A model generated the notes under the pieces. That model was not told the origin of the DNA. It saw only the letters and a list, made by a program, of their open reading frames with translations, and searched no databases. DNA of 64,000 nucleotides, taken from Ensifer adhaerens. GTDB taxonomy: Bacteria > Pseudomonadota > Alphaproteobacteria > Rhizobiales > Rhizobiaceae. The translations under genes were made by a program, and so were the position numbers. Below are positions 36,545 to 46,109 of the stretch, in pieces. Position 1 is the first letter of the stretch. Each line of letters begins with the position of its first letter. The stretch covers positions 124,001-188,000 of the forward strand of contig NZ_JABEKT010000004.1 of the NCBI RefSeq assembly GCF_013283195.1, in the 5' to 3' direction.

Positions 36545-37894
36545 ATGTTCAACAGACGACAAATCCTTGGCGCAGGCGCGGCACTCGTTTCCACCACAGC
36601 CTGGGCACAGACCTCGAATTCCGGCCTGCCGGAAGCGGAAGGCATGGACAATGCCGCAACGCAGAAGCCGCTCGTGCCGACGAGCGGACCGGACTACAAC
36701 CCGGTCGTCACCCTCAACGGCTGGACCTTGCCGCACCGGATGAACAATGGTGTCAAGGAATTCCACCTCGTCGCCGAACCGGTGGAACGCGAGATGGCCG
36801 AAGGCATGACCGCCTATCTCTGGGGCTACAACGGCCAGTCCCCCGGCCCGACCATTGAGGCGGTCGAGGGTGACCGGGTGCGCATCTTCGTCACCAACAA
36901 GCTGCCGGAGCACACGACGATCCATTGGCACGGCATGATCCTGCCATCGGGCATGGATGGCGTCGGTGGCCTGTCGCAACCGCATATCCCGGCAGGCAAG
37001 ACGTTCGTCTACGAGTTCGATCTCGTTAAGTCTGGGACCTTCATGTACCACCCGCACGCCGACGAGATGGTGCAGATGGCCATGGGCATGATGGGCTTCT
37101 TCGTCATCCATCCGAAGGACCCGGCCTTCATGCGGGTCGACCGCGACTTCGTCTTCCTGCTCAACGCCTATGACATCGACCCCGGCACCTATGTCCCGCG
37201 CATCATGGAGATGACGGACTTCAACATGTGGTGCTGGAACAGCCGCATCTTCCCGGACATCGATCCGCTGGTCGTTGCCAAGAACGACCGGGTGCGGGTG
37301 CGCGTCGGCAACCTGACGATGACCAACCATCCGGTGCACATGCATGGCTACGATTTCGAGGTGACCTGCACCGATGGCGGCTGGGTTCGACCCGAGGCCC
37401 GCTGGCCGGAGGTCTCGATCGACATTCCGGTCGGCGCCATGCGCGCCTACGAGTTCGACGCCAAGTATGAAGGCGACTGGGCAATTCATTGCCACAAGTC
37501 GCACCATACGATGAATGCGATGGGCCACGATGTGCCGACCTTCATCGGCGCCGACAAGACTGAGGTCGCGGCCAAGATCCGCAAGATCAAGCCCGACTAC
37601 ATGCCCATGGGGACGGCTGGCATGGCCGACATGGGCGAAATGGAAATGCCGCTTCCCGACAACACGATCCCAATGATGACCGGCTGGGGTCCGCACGGCG
37701 CGTTGGAGATGGGCGGCATGTTCTCGGTGGTGAAGGTGCGCGAAGGCATCTCCGCCGGCGATTACAGCGACCCCGGCTGGTACGAAAACCCGCCGGGAAC
37801 ACAGGCCTGGGAATGGACCGGCGCGCTGCCGGAAGCCACCCGCGCAACCGACGCCAAGACGGTGATCACCGCACCTCCCGCGAAAAAGGGCTGA
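36545..37894 (+). CDS. Multicopper oxidase (copper resistance)
   Basis: 449 residues from the ATG best spaced from AAAGGG; an in-frame ATG at 36539 and a TTG at 36527 are possible. The N-terminus has a twin-arginine-like signal (NRRQILGAGAA). Copper motifs: IHWHG, YHPHADE, HPVHMHG and HCHKSHHTMNAMGH, which supply the trinuclear and type 1 sites. A Met-rich stretch (MPMGTAGMADMGEMEM) lies near the C-terminus. It probably oxidises Cu(I) to Cu(II) in the periplasm. Confidence 0.93.
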   Translation: MFNRRQILGAGAALVSTTAWAQTSNSGLPEAEGMDNAATQKPLVPTSGPDYNPVVTLNGWTLPHRMNNGVKEFHLVAEPVEREMAEGMTAYLWGYNGQSPGPTIEAVEGDRVRIFVTNKLPEHTTIHWHGMILPSGMDGVGGLSQPHIPAGKTFVYEFDLVKSGTFMYHPHADEMVQMAMGMMGFFVIHPKDPAFMRVDRDFVFLLNAYDIDPGTYVPRIMEMTDFNMWCWNSRIFPDIDPLVVAKNDRVRVRVGNLTMTNHPVHMHGYDFEVTCTDGGWVRPEARWPEVSIDIPVGAMRAYEFDAKYEGDWAIHCHKSHHTMNAMGHDVPTFIGADKTEVAAKIRKIKPDYMPMGTAGMADMGEMEMPLPDNTIPMMTGWGPHGALEMGGMFSVVKVREGISAGDYSDPGWYENPPGTQAWEWTGALPEATRATDAKTVITAPPAKKG

Positions 37895-37932
37895 CCGCAA
37901 TGACCTCTTCCAATGCAAACAAGGAAACCAAG

Positions 37933-38418
37933 ATGAAGACGACACTTTTCGCACTGGCGTTCATCGCCGCTTCCTCGCTCGCCTCGCCGATGCTGGCCAG
38001 CGGTTCGCACGCCGGCGGACATGACGCCATGTCGATCGGAGAGCCCGGCGACGCCAAGAAGGCGACCCAGACCGTGCGCGTGACGATGAAGGAAACTGAC
38101 GACGGCAAGATGATCTTCACACCGGCAACCATCAAGGTCCGCCAGGGGCAGACCGTGCGTTTCGCGATCAAGAATGTCGGCGAACTCGAACATGAATTCG
38201 TCCTCGACGACAAGGCGCAGATCCAGGAGCACAAGGTGGCGATGGAGAAGTTCCCGGACATGGAACACGCCGATGCGAATGCCATTCGGCTTGAGCCTGG
38301 CGAATCCGGCGAGATCGTCTGGACCTTCACCAACACCGGCACCTTCGAATTCGCCTGCCTGGTGCCCGGCCACTATGACGCCGGCATGCACGGGCCGCTC
38401 GAAGTCGTGAAGAAGTGA
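37933..38418 (+). CDS. Periplasmic cupredoxin-like protein
   Basis: 161 residues from MKTTLF, with AAGGA 7 bases upstream and a clear signal peptide; an in-frame ATG at 37900 is the alternative. Type 1 copper ligands are visible as HEFVL and C-x4-H-x4-M (CLVPGHYDAGM). It follows the multicopper oxidase in the same operon and may be its electron partner or a copper store. Confidence 0.92.
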   Translation: MKTTLFALAFIAASSLASPMLASGSHAGGHDAMSIGEPGDAKKATQTVRVTMKETDDGKMIFTPATIKVRQGQTVRFAIKNVGELEHEFVLDDKAQIQEHKVAMEKFPDMEHADANAIRLEPGESGEIVWTFTNTGTFEFACLVPGHYDAGMHGPLEVVKK

Positions 38419-38444
38419 CTGTAACCAGTTGAAAGGATGATACC

Positions 38445-38717
38445 ATGAAAACGCTTATCACATTGTTTGCAGTCCTCGCGCTCGCCGCGTCTGCCCAGGC
38501 AGCCGAGTTCACCAAGGGAACGGTCAAGAAACTGGATGCCTCCGCCAAGAAGGTGACGATCGCCCACGAGGACCTGAAGAACCTCGACATGCCGGCCATG
38601 ACCATGGTGTTTCGTGTCAAGGATGAGGCCATCCTGGCAAAGCTCAAGGAAGGGGCCGCAATCGAATTCGTCGCCGACCGCGTCGATGGCAAGCTGACAG
38701 TGACCGAGATCAAGTAA
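38445..38717 (+). CDS. CusF-like periplasmic copper-binding protein
   Basis: 90 residues: signal peptide (MKTLITLFAVLALAASAQA), then a small OB-fold with DMPAMTMVFRV, the Met-rich site of the CusF/copper-binding family. It should bind Cu(I) in the periplasm. It is 26 bp after the cupredoxin gene. Confidence 0.9.
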   Translation: MKTLITLFAVLALAASAQAAEFTKGTVKKLDASAKKVTIAHEDLKNLDMPAMTMVFRVKDEAILAKLKEGAAIEFVADRVDGKLTVTEIK

Positions 38718-38722
38718 TCAGA

Positions 38723-38761
38723 CGCCCAAGGCCCGGTATAAGGAATTCCGGGCCTTGGGCG
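38723..38761 (+). other. 14-bp perfect hairpin between cusF-like and DUF411 genes
   Basis: Arms 38723-38736 and 38748-38761 pair without mismatch around an 11-base loop. No T tract follows. It probably marks a processing, stability or partial-termination point inside the copper operon. Confidence 0.5.
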
Positions 38762-38793
38762 ACCAGGCAGAACAGACAGGAAAGGAGCGTTCG

Positions 38794-39261
38794 ATGTTGA
38801 ACCTCAAACGCAGACATTTCATCGCCGGTACGATCATGAGCATGTCGATGCTGATATCAGGCATGGCGATCGCAGCCGGACCGATGACGGTCTACAAGGA
38901 TCCGCAATGCGGCTGCTGCGAACAATGGGCCGAAGCGATGGAAGCGGCCGGCTTCAAGGTCGACATCCGCGACGAAGCCGACATGACGCCGATCAAGACC
39001 CGGTTTGGCGTTCCGGCCGACATGGAGGGCTGCCACACTGCCGTCATCGACGGTTATGTCGTCGAAGGGCATGTGCCGCTGGAGGCCGTGCAGAAGCTTC
39101 TGACCGAAAAGCCGGATGTGGCAGGCATTGCCGTGCCGGGCATGCCGGCAGGCTCGCTCGGCATGGGCGACGACCCCAAAGCGTCCTATGACGTCTACAC
39201 TATCGCCAAGACCTCGGGCGCAGCCGCGACCGTCTATTACAAGGTGCGACCGGCGCAATAG
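38794..39261 (+). CDS. DUF411 metal-binding protein
   Basis: 155 residues from the ATG after AAAGGAG. It has an N-terminal Tat- or Sec-like signal (KRRHFIAG) and the DUF411 motif VYKDPQCGCCEQW, with a thioredoxin-like start. Members are found in copper-resistance clusters and are thought to bind metal. Last gene of the block. Confidence 0.9.
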   Translation: MLNLKRRHFIAGTIMSMSMLISGMAIAAGPMTVYKDPQCGCCEQWAEAMEAAGFKVDIRDEADMTPIKTRFGVPADMEGCHTAVIDGYVVEGHVPLEAVQKLLTEKPDVAGIAVPGMPAGSLGMGDDPKASYDVYTIAKTSGAAATVYYKVRPAQ

Positions 39262-39268
39262 CGCCGGT
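39249..39268 (+). terminator. Stem-loop across the DUF411 stop codon
   Basis: Perfect 8-bp stem (39249-39256 with 39261-39268) and loop AATA. The stop codon TAG spans the loop and the start of the right arm. No T tract beyond TT. Confidence 0.45.
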
Positions 39269-39289
39269 TTGACTGGGCAGATTGAACCG

Positions 39290-39970
39290 TCAGGCGGCGC
39301 GCCAGGCGCCGTCTTCTTCTTTGGTCAGCAACGGCGTGCGGAACACACCGACGACGCGGTCCGGCCAATGCGGCGCGAGGTCGGCCAGGGGCTGTCGCCA
39401 CCGCTCGGTCTGCAGCATGGCGGCGCCGATCGCGACCGGCTCGACGCCACAGGCCTGCATTAGCGTCAAACCCGCCACGATCGACGTGCCGCTGGAGATG
39501 ACGTCGTCGACGAGCACGACGCGCTTGCCCTCCAGTAGCGGCAGCATGCGCGGATCAACATAGAGCCGCTTCTTCTGGTCGGGCGTGGTGATCGACGACA
39601 GCGGCACGGAGAGATCGTCGACGTACCAGAATTTGCGCGACGTGCCGAGCGGCACGTAGCGGGCATGGCCGAGCTTGCGGGCGACGGCAGCCGCGAGCGT
39701 CAGTCCCAGCGTCGGCAGGCCGGCTATCACATCCGGATTGAACGGCGCCAGCCTTAGGGCAAGTTCCGTTGCTAGCGTCTCCTCGACGGCAAAACTCGCC
39801 TGGTTGACGATCAGCGAAGCCAGCGCGTGCCTGCCATCGGAGAGCTGCCGGATCGGCAACTGGATCTGGCGACCGTCATCAAGCGTTGCCGGGAAGAAAT
39901 CCCGATAACCGCTTCCAGTCTCGAAACTTTTCGGCGGAAACACATCCTGCCAAAATTCATGCGGCTGCAT
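39290..39970 (-). CDS. Phosphoribosyltransferase-family protein
   Basis: 226 residues from the ATG at 39970; a longer frame exists but starts poorly. The PRPP-binding motif VVLVDDVISSGTSI is clear. Type I PRTases of this size include purine salvage enzymes, which fits the surrounding purine genes, but the substrate is not determined by anything I can read. It is divergent from the M20 amidohydrolase gene. Confidence 0.82.
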   Translation of the reverse strand: MQPHEFWQDVFPPKSFETGSGYRDFFPATLDDGRQIQLPIRQLSDGRHALASLIVNQASFAVEETLATELALRLAPFNPDVIAGLPTLGLTLAAAVARKLGHARYVPLGTSRKFWYVDDLSVPLSSITTPDQKKRLYVDPRMLPLLEGKRVVLVDDVISSGTSIVAGLTLMQACGVEPVAIGAAMLQTERWRQPLADLAPHWPDRVVGVFRTPLLTKEEDGAWRAA

Positions 39971-40163
39971 CGATACGGTCCTCTTCTGCGCCACAAAGGC
40001 ATCGAACGAAAGGCGATGAAAACGCCGGCGCACTGTTCTGGTTCCGGCGGTTTTCGTCTATACCGTTTACCACTTCGATCAAACCGAAAGGGCGCCCCGG
40101 CCGACGCAAATCTGGGGAATTCGACGGCCCTTCTCCGACAGACATGCAAGGAACTGCCTGACA

Positions 40164-41345
40164 ATGCGCGTGCCAGATGGGATCACCAACGACCTGCCCT
40201 TCCTCACCGAATTCCGCCGTGATCTGCACGCCCATCCCGAACTTGGCTTCGAGGAAGTCCGCACCAGCGATCTGGTGGCCAAAATACTTGAAGAGGCAGG
40301 ACTTAAAGTCCACCGTGGGCTCGGAAAAACCGGCGTCGTCGGCACGCTGCAGATCGGCAACGGCACGCGCTCGATCGGCCTGCGCGCCGATATGGATGCA
40401 CTGGCCATGCCGGAGCTGGCCGACCGACCCTACAAATCCAAGGAAGCCGGCAAGATGCATGCCTGCGGCCATGACGGCCACACGGCCATGCTGCTGGGGG
40501 CCGCCCGCCATCTCGCCAAGACGCGCAGTTTTTCCGGCACGGTGCACTTCATCTTCCAGCCGGCCGAGGAAGGGCGTGGCGGTGCCAGGCGCATGGTCGA
40601 GGACGGCCTCTTCCAGCTTTTCCCCTGTGATGCCGTTTACGGCCTTCACAACATGCCCGGTCTCGACCCGGACGAAATGGCCGTCGTGGCAGGACCGCAG
40701 CTCGCCTCGTCCGACAGCTGGCGGCTGACCTTCCGCGGTGTCGGTACCCATGGCGCCAAGCCGCATCTGGGCCGCGACCCGGTAACGGCGGCCGGCACCT
40801 TCCTCGCCTCGCTGCAATCGATTGTCGGTCGCGTCGTCGATCCGCTGCAGCCGGCCGTTGTCAGCGCCTGCTCGGTGCGCGCCGGCGACCCGAAGGCGCT
40901 AAACGTCATTCCCGATACGGTCGAGATCGGTGGCACAGCCCGCGCCTACACACCCCACGTCCGCGATCAACTCGAGGAAGAGATCGGCCGTCTGGCGCGC
41001 GGTACCGCAGAGATGTACGGCATCAATGTCGACTACGCATTCGAGCGTCGTATCCCGCCGGTCGTCAACGATGCAGATGCGAGCGAACGGGCGCTGTCGG
41101 CAGCCCGCGCCGTCTTCGGAGAAAAGACGCGGACACAGTTTCCGCCATCGACCGCCGGCGACGATTTTGCCTTCTTCGGCCTGGAAGCCCCCGGCTGCTA
41201 CGTCTGGCTTGGCAACGGCCCAGCCGTCGACGGCGCGCTTCACCACAACACCGCCTATGATTTCAACGACGACGCGATCGGTCCCGGTGTCACCTTCTGG
41301 TCGACATTGGTGGAACAGGAATTGAGCGCTTCGGCGGATCTCTAA
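40164..41345 (+). CDS. M20-family amidohydrolase (hippurate hydrolase-like)
   Basis: 393 residues. The M20D metal-binding motifs are GLRADMDAL, HACGHDGH and PAEEGRGGA, with a dimerisation domain in the middle and a C-terminal His in DGALHHNTAYDFND. Such enzymes hydrolyse N-acyl amino acids such as hippurate or indole-acetyl conjugates. The specific substrate is unknown. Confidence 0.9.
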   Translation: MRVPDGITNDLPFLTEFRRDLHAHPELGFEEVRTSDLVAKILEEAGLKVHRGLGKTGVVGTLQIGNGTRSIGLRADMDALAMPELADRPYKSKEAGKMHACGHDGHTAMLLGAARHLAKTRSFSGTVHFIFQPAEEGRGGARRMVEDGLFQLFPCDAVYGLHNMPGLDPDEMAVVAGPQLASSDSWRLTFRGVGTHGAKPHLGRDPVTAAGTFLASLQSIVGRVVDPLQPAVVSACSVRAGDPKALNVIPDTVEIGGTARAYTPHVRDQLEEEIGRLARGTAEMYGINVDYAFERRIPPVVNDADASERALSAARAVFGEKTRTQFPPSTAGDDFAFFGLEAPGCYVWLGNGPAVDGALHHNTAYDFNDDAIGPGVTFWSTLVEQELSASADL

Positions 41346-41359
41346 ACTTCGAACGCAAC

Positions 41360-41399
41360 CCGCTCAGCGCGTATCCGCACGCGTGATTGCTCTGAGCGG
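41360..41399 (+). terminator. Nested inverted repeat between convergent amidohydrolase and adenine deaminase genes
   Basis: Outer 8-bp arms 41360-41367 and 41392-41399 enclose an inner CGCGT/ACGCG pair, 15 bp after the amidohydrolase stop. No T tract; a weak terminator candidate. The rest of the 255-bp gap shows nothing further. Confidence 0.35.
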
Positions 41400-41600
41400 A
41401 TTGCGCCCCGGGAAAAGGCTATGCCAGAAACGGTGGCTACCGGCCTGCCGCACCGCCGAGAGGTTTTGGCCGCCGGCACTGACAAAGACTGTCGGACTGT
41501 TGGACTGGGCACACGGGATTTCGCCAATGCGGCGAACGGATAAATTGCCGTGATCAATTGTGTGCGTGGCAGGGCGACAAACGTCGCCCCGCTTGATGCC

Positions 41601-43382
41601 TCAAAGAACTTCGAGAACCGGGCTTTCGAGAAGCTTTCCCGTCAGTGCATCGGCTATGCCGCGATCGGTCTGGTGCGGGCCGGCGTTGCAGGCAAGCGTC
41701 GCTCCGAAACAGGCCTTGAAGACGAGATAGGGCGGCTGCCAATCGACGATCCGCCCGACAGCGTCGCGCAGGCGCGCAAAGCCGGCCGATACTTCGGCCA
41801 GTGGCGCATCGGAAACCAGGCCGCACAGCGGCAGCGGCAGGATCGCATCGACCTTGCCGGCAGATGCCACGGCCATGCCGCCGCCGGCGGCAATGACGGC
41901 ATTGGCAGCCACCATCATGTCGTGGGCGTTGCCGCCGAAGACCGTGAGGTTGTGGCTGTCGTGGGAGACGGTTGTCGCAAAGGCGCCGCGCCATTCGCCC
42001 CAGCCGGTGAGCAGTCCGACGCGTGGCCTGCTATCGGCGCGGCCGTGGCGGTGGGCAACGGCAATCAGTGTCGTGCCTTGCGGCGGAACGACGAGGCCGT
42101 TTTCAACGTCGGCAACGACCTCGCCCCACTGGGTAAAGCGCGGACGATCGATGGTGGCGACACGCGCCTTCGAACCCGTCGATGCGATAGCGAAATCGGT
42201 ATCGCGCAACGGCTCGATCTTCATCGTATCGACGAGCGCCTGGACCGCGGCCTTGGGCGCGCCGTCGATCATTCGTCCGTCCAGGGCCACCTGCCTGCCG
42301 GCGGCGATGACGGTACGGGCACGAAACTCCTGGAGATCGTCGAAGATCGCGATATCCGCCCGCCGTCCCGGCGCAACGAGACCTAGGTCATTACGCCCGA
42401 GGCGCTGAGCGGCGTTCAACGTTGCAGCGCGCAACGCCCATTCCGGCTTGAGCCCGTAGCGCACAAGCCGCCGCACCACATCGTCTAGACCGCCGAAACG
42501 ATCGAGATCATCGGGGAAGACATCGTCGGTGCACAGCGTCACGGTCTGCGGCAGGTGGCCGAGCACGTTCAGCGCCTCGACGAATTCCGGCAGCAGGTGA
42601 TCGTGCGAGCCGCGCAGCTCGATCGTCAGCCCGGCGCGGAGCTTGGCCGTCAGATCATCGGCGGAAACCAGTTCGTGATCCGAGCTGACGCCCGCGGTCA
42701 CGAAGGCCTGCAGGTCGGAACCGGCAAGCCCGCGTGCATGGCCGTTGACCGGCTTGGCCGCTGCCAGTCCCGCCTGGACGATCGCGTGCATGCGGGGATC
42801 GCCCTCGATCACCCCGCGCATGTTCATCATCTCGGCGATGCCGCCAATCTCGGGCCAGGCGAGCATGCGGGCAATGGCATCGGCGTCGAAGTCGGCACCG
42901 GCGAGTTCAAGGCCAGGCGCCGACGGCACGCTGGACGGCGCCAGCAGCACGCAGCGCAGCGGCAGGTCCGTGATCGCATCCGCCGCCCAGCGCACGCCGG
43001 CGATGCCGCTGACATTGCCGAACTCGTGTGGATCCCAGACAACAGTCGTGACACCGCGTGGCAGCACCGCATCAGCATAGGTCGCAGGCGTTACCATCGA
43101 GCTTTCGACATGCATGTGCGTGTCGATCAGCCCCGGCGACAGGAAGGCGCCGGAAGCATCGACGATAGCTGCGGCATCGCTGCGGCTAGCCGGCGCATGC
43201 ACGCTGGCAATCAGCGAACCGACGATGCCAACGTCAGCTGCGCGCCGTTCGCCAGTGACCATGTCGACCACTGTGCCGCCGGTGATCAACAGGTCGAATG
43301 GCTCTGCCCCTCGCGCAGCGGCAATGGCGCGCGCGCGCAACGTCGCATCCATCAGGTCCATCGGCTCCTGCGGGCGCGTCAC
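41601..43382 (-). CDS. ade: Adenine deaminase
   Basis: 593 residues, amidohydrolase superfamily. Metal-site motifs LIDTHMHVESSM near residue 85 and the C-terminal adenine-deaminase domain with VSHDSHNLTVFG are typical. It converts adenine to hypoxanthine. It begins with GTG overlapping the nucleoside hydrolase stop (43379-43382), with AAGGA 9 bases upstream, so the two genes are coupled. Confidence 0.94.
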   Translation of the reverse strand: MTRPQEPMDLMDATLRARAIAAARGAEPFDLLITGGTVVDMVTGERRAADVGIVGSLIASVHAPASRSDAAAIVDASGAFLSPGLIDTHMHVESSMVTPATYADAVLPRGVTTVVWDPHEFGNVSGIAGVRWAADAITDLPLRCVLLAPSSVPSAPGLELAGADFDADAIARMLAWPEIGGIAEMMNMRGVIEGDPRMHAIVQAGLAAAKPVNGHARGLAGSDLQAFVTAGVSSDHELVSADDLTAKLRAGLTIELRGSHDHLLPEFVEALNVLGHLPQTVTLCTDDVFPDDLDRFGGLDDVVRRLVRYGLKPEWALRAATLNAAQRLGRNDLGLVAPGRRADIAIFDDLQEFRARTVIAAGRQVALDGRMIDGAPKAAVQALVDTMKIEPLRDTDFAIASTGSKARVATIDRPRFTQWGEVVADVENGLVVPPQGTTLIAVAHRHGRADSRPRVGLLTGWGEWRGAFATTVSHDSHNLTVFGGNAHDMMVAANAVIAAGGGMAVASAGKVDAILPLPLCGLVSDAPLAEVSAGFARLRDAVGRIVDWQPPYLVFKACFGATLACNAGPHQTDRGIADALTGKLLESPVLEVL

Positions 43383-44302
43383 TTCGCGGCTTCCTTCATC
43401 AGGGCGCCGAGGATCTGGGCACGGGCCGTTTCCGCATGTACATCCGTCGCATATTCGGCATTGAAGGCGGCGTGGCTCTCACGGGTCTCGACCACGGTGC
43501 GCCCACGCGTGAGCGTGCCTGCAAGCTCCGCATCAATGCGCGCCTTGCGGAAGGAAATCGCGCCTGGATTGACGAAGGCGACGGCGGCGCAGGGATCGTA
43601 GATCGCCATGCCCGGTCGCCCGCGGCTGGTGCCGATCGAGACGTAGCCGGACAGGAGATCGGCAATGAGAGCGGCATTGGTGCCGCCGGCCGCACGAATG
43701 GGCGCGATATCATCGGGATAGGCGAAGACCTTGCGGCAGAGGTCGAGGTCGACCATGCGCAGCGGCAGGTCGTGCGAAAGCACGATCGCCAGCGCTTCCG
43801 GATCGGCGAAGGCGTTGAATTCGGCCGAGGCCGTGTGGTTGCCGCTCGTCACGCCACCACCCATCCAGGTCAGGTCGGTGATCTTGCCCGCCAGATCCGG
43901 CCGGGCAAGGCAGAGGGCTGCAAGGTTCGTCAGCGGCCCGAGCGCCAGGATCCGGCGCGGTCCGTCGCCCTGCTCCAGCCAACGGCAGAGCGCATCGAAC
44001 GCGTCACTCGCCGGCAGCGGTTCGGCCGTCGGCAACGACAGGCCGGCGGTCGGCATGCCGCTCTCGCCCAGAATCCGTTCCGCGGTTTCGAGTTTGCCGA
44101 GCACGGGCAAGGCGCGGCCCTCGTGGATGGGAAACGTCCAGCCGAAGGCCATAGCCGCACTGGCGGCGTTGCGTCGCACCTGCTCCATCGGCGTATTGCC
44201 GAAGACGAGCGAGATGCCGTCAATCACCTCATTGGCGTGGAGAACGACGAGCACCGCAGCGATGTCGTCGAACCCCATGTCGGTATCGATCCAGATGCCC
44301 AT
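43379..44302 (-). CDS. Nucleoside hydrolase (IunH family)
   Basis: 307 residues. The N-terminal DTDMGFDD supplies the calcium-binding aspartates of inosine-uridine preferring nucleoside hydrolases. It splits ribonucleosides into base and ribose. Sitting between an ABC transporter and adenine deaminase, it suggests an import-cleave-deaminate route for adenosine or related nucleosides. Confidence 0.93.
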   Translation of the reverse strand: MGIWIDTDMGFDDIAAVLVVLHANEVIDGISLVFGNTPMEQVRRNAASAAMAFGWTFPIHEGRALPVLGKLETAERILGESGMPTAGLSLPTAEPLPASDAFDALCRWLEQGDGPRRILALGPLTNLAALCLARPDLAGKITDLTWMGGGVTSGNHTASAEFNAFADPEALAIVLSHDLPLRMVDLDLCRKVFAYPDDIAPIRAAGGTNAALIADLLSGYVSIGTSRGRPGMAIYDPCAAVAFVNPGAISFRKARIDAELAGTLTRGRTVVETRESHAAFNAEYATDVHAETARAQILGALMKEAAK

Positions 44303-44308
44303 TGCCGG

Positions 44309-45337
44309 TTATCCGAACCGCTCGAGCCGCGCCGCCTTGGCAACCGGGAGGTCGAAGGTGAGCTCGGTGCCCGGCTGATGCGCGGCGAGGCCCGCATCCT
44401 CCTCGGCCTTGATGGCGCCGAGCGGCGTATCGAGCAGATATTCGCGGGTGCTTCCGGAGAAAGAGGCTCCGCGCACAGTGCCTTGGAAAGGACCTGAACC
44501 AAGGGTCACCATGCGCGGACGCCACGCAAGCCCTGCCGTGTCAGGCGGCAGGGATTCGGAAAGGGCGATGGGGCCGTTTGCGGCCCTGAGCTTGCCGCCT
44601 TCGACGGCAAAGATGTTCTCGAAGCCGACGAAATCGGCAACGAAGCGGGAAACCGGCCGATTGTAGATGTCTTCCGGCGTGCCGATCTGCTCGATCGCGC
44701 CGTTCAGCATCACCACGATCCGGTCAGCAAGCGACAGCGCCTCGCCCTGATCGTGGGTGACGAAGATCATCGTCACGCCGGTTTCCTTCTGCACGCGCTG
44801 CAGCTCGGTGCGCATCTCCAGACGAAGACGGGCGTCGAGGTTCGACAGCGGCTCGTCGAGTAGCAGGACCTTCGGCTCCATCACCATCGAGCGGGCAAGA
44901 GCCACGCGCTGTTGCTGGCCACCCGAAAGCTCGGCCGGCTTACGCGAAGCGAACTTGGACAGGCCAACGGATTTGAGGCCGGCGGTGACGCGCGTCTCGA
45001 TATCGCTTGCCGGCATTTTCTTCAGGCGCAGGCCGAAGGCGACGTTCTCGAACACCGAGAGATGCGGAAACAGCGCATAGGACTGGAAGACCAGGCCGAC
45101 CGACCGTTTGTTGGCGGAAACCCGAGTGATGTCGATGCCGTCGAGGCTGATGCGGCCGGACGCCGGCGTCAGCAGCCCGGCGATCGAGCGCATCGTCGTC
45201 GTCTTGCCGCAGCCGGACGGACCGAGGAAGGCCATCAGTTCGCCCTTGCGGATCGACAGGTCGAGGTCCTTCACCGCAACGGTATCGCCATAGGCGAGCG
45301 TGAGTTTTTCGAGGCTGAGGAAGGAAGCGTCAGACAT
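44309..45337 (-). CDS. ABC transporter ATP-binding protein (PotA/FbpC-like)
   Basis: 342 residues. Walker A GPSGCGKTT, signature LSGGQQQRVALARS, Walker B VLLLDEPLSNLD, H-loop FVTHDQGEA, then a C-terminal TOBE-type domain. Its start overlaps the end of the permease gene by 8 bp. It energises the importer of this operon. Confidence 0.94.
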   Translation of the reverse strand: MSDASFLSLEKLTLAYGDTVAVKDLDLSIRKGELMAFLGPSGCGKTTTMRSIAGLLTPASGRISLDGIDITRVSANKRSVGLVFQSYALFPHLSVFENVAFGLRLKKMPASDIETRVTAGLKSVGLSKFASRKPAELSGGQQQRVALARSMVMEPKVLLLDEPLSNLDARLRLEMRTELQRVQKETGVTMIFVTHDQGEALSLADRIVVMLNGAIEQIGTPEDIYNRPVSRFVADFVGFENIFAVEGGKLRAANGPIALSESLPPDTAGLAWRPRMVTLGSGPFQGTVRGASFSGSTREYLLDTPLGAIKAEEDAGLAAHQPGTELTFDLPVAKAARLERFG

Positions 45338-46109
45338 AGCGGGAAAATCCTAGGAAGCGTTCGGCAAGGAAGACGATGCCGATGGACATGAAGGCGAGCA
45401 GCGCAGACAAGGCCGCGACCGACGGGTCATAGGTGATCTCCATGTAGGAGAGCATGTCGATCGGCAGCGTGCGCACGCCCGGCCCGGACAGGAACAGCGA
45501 GACCGGCACCTGGTTGAAACTCGTCACAAAGCCGAGGATGAAGGCGGCCAGGATGCCGCTGCGGATATTCGGCATCACCACCCGGAAGAAGGCGCCTGCC
45601 CGCGAGGAGCCGAGCAGCACCGCCGCTTCCTCGATGTCGGAGCGCAGGTTGTTGAGGCTGGCCGAGACGACGCGTACGGCATAGGGCAGCACCAGCGCCG
45701 TATGCGCCAGGAACAACGCCAGCGTGATGTTGAAGCCGAACGGTACGACGATGTAGCGCAAGAGCGCCAGGCCGACGATGATACCGGGCACGATGATCGG
45801 CAACGACACGATGGTGCGGATGGTTTCGCCGAACGGCAGCTTGTAGCGCGACAGCGCATAGGACGCGGGAATGCCGAGCACCAGCGCCATGGCGGTGCCG
45901 CCGATCGCAAGGAACATCGATACGGCAAAGCTCTCGCGGAAGCTTTCGACGGTGAAGACCTTGGCGACCCATTTCAGCGAGAAGCCCTGCGGTGGAAAGG
46001 CCAGGGTCTCGCCACCCGACAGCGATGCCGCGACAATGATGAAGAACGGCCCGATCAGGAAGGCGACGACCAGAAACAGGACGAGAGGCGAAAAGATGCG
46101 AGGGGTCAT
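45330..46109 (-). CDS. ABC transporter permease (PotC/PotI-like)
   Basis: 259 residues with six membrane segments and a permease EAA loop (DIEEAAVLLGSSRAGAFFRVVMPNI). It pairs with the next permease; start and stop overlaps link all components. Confidence 0.92.
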   Translation of the reverse strand: MTPRIFSPLVLFLVVAFLIGPFFIIVAASLSGGETLAFPPQGFSLKWVAKVFTVESFRESFAVSMFLAIGGTAMALVLGIPASYALSRYKLPFGETIRTIVSLPIIVPGIIVGLALLRYIVVPFGFNITLALFLAHTALVLPYAVRVVSASLNNLRSDIEEAAVLLGSSRAGAFFRVVMPNIRSGILAAFILGFVTSFNQVPVSLFLSGPGVRTLPIDMLSYMEITYDPSVAALSALLAFMSIGIVFLAERFLGFSRYV

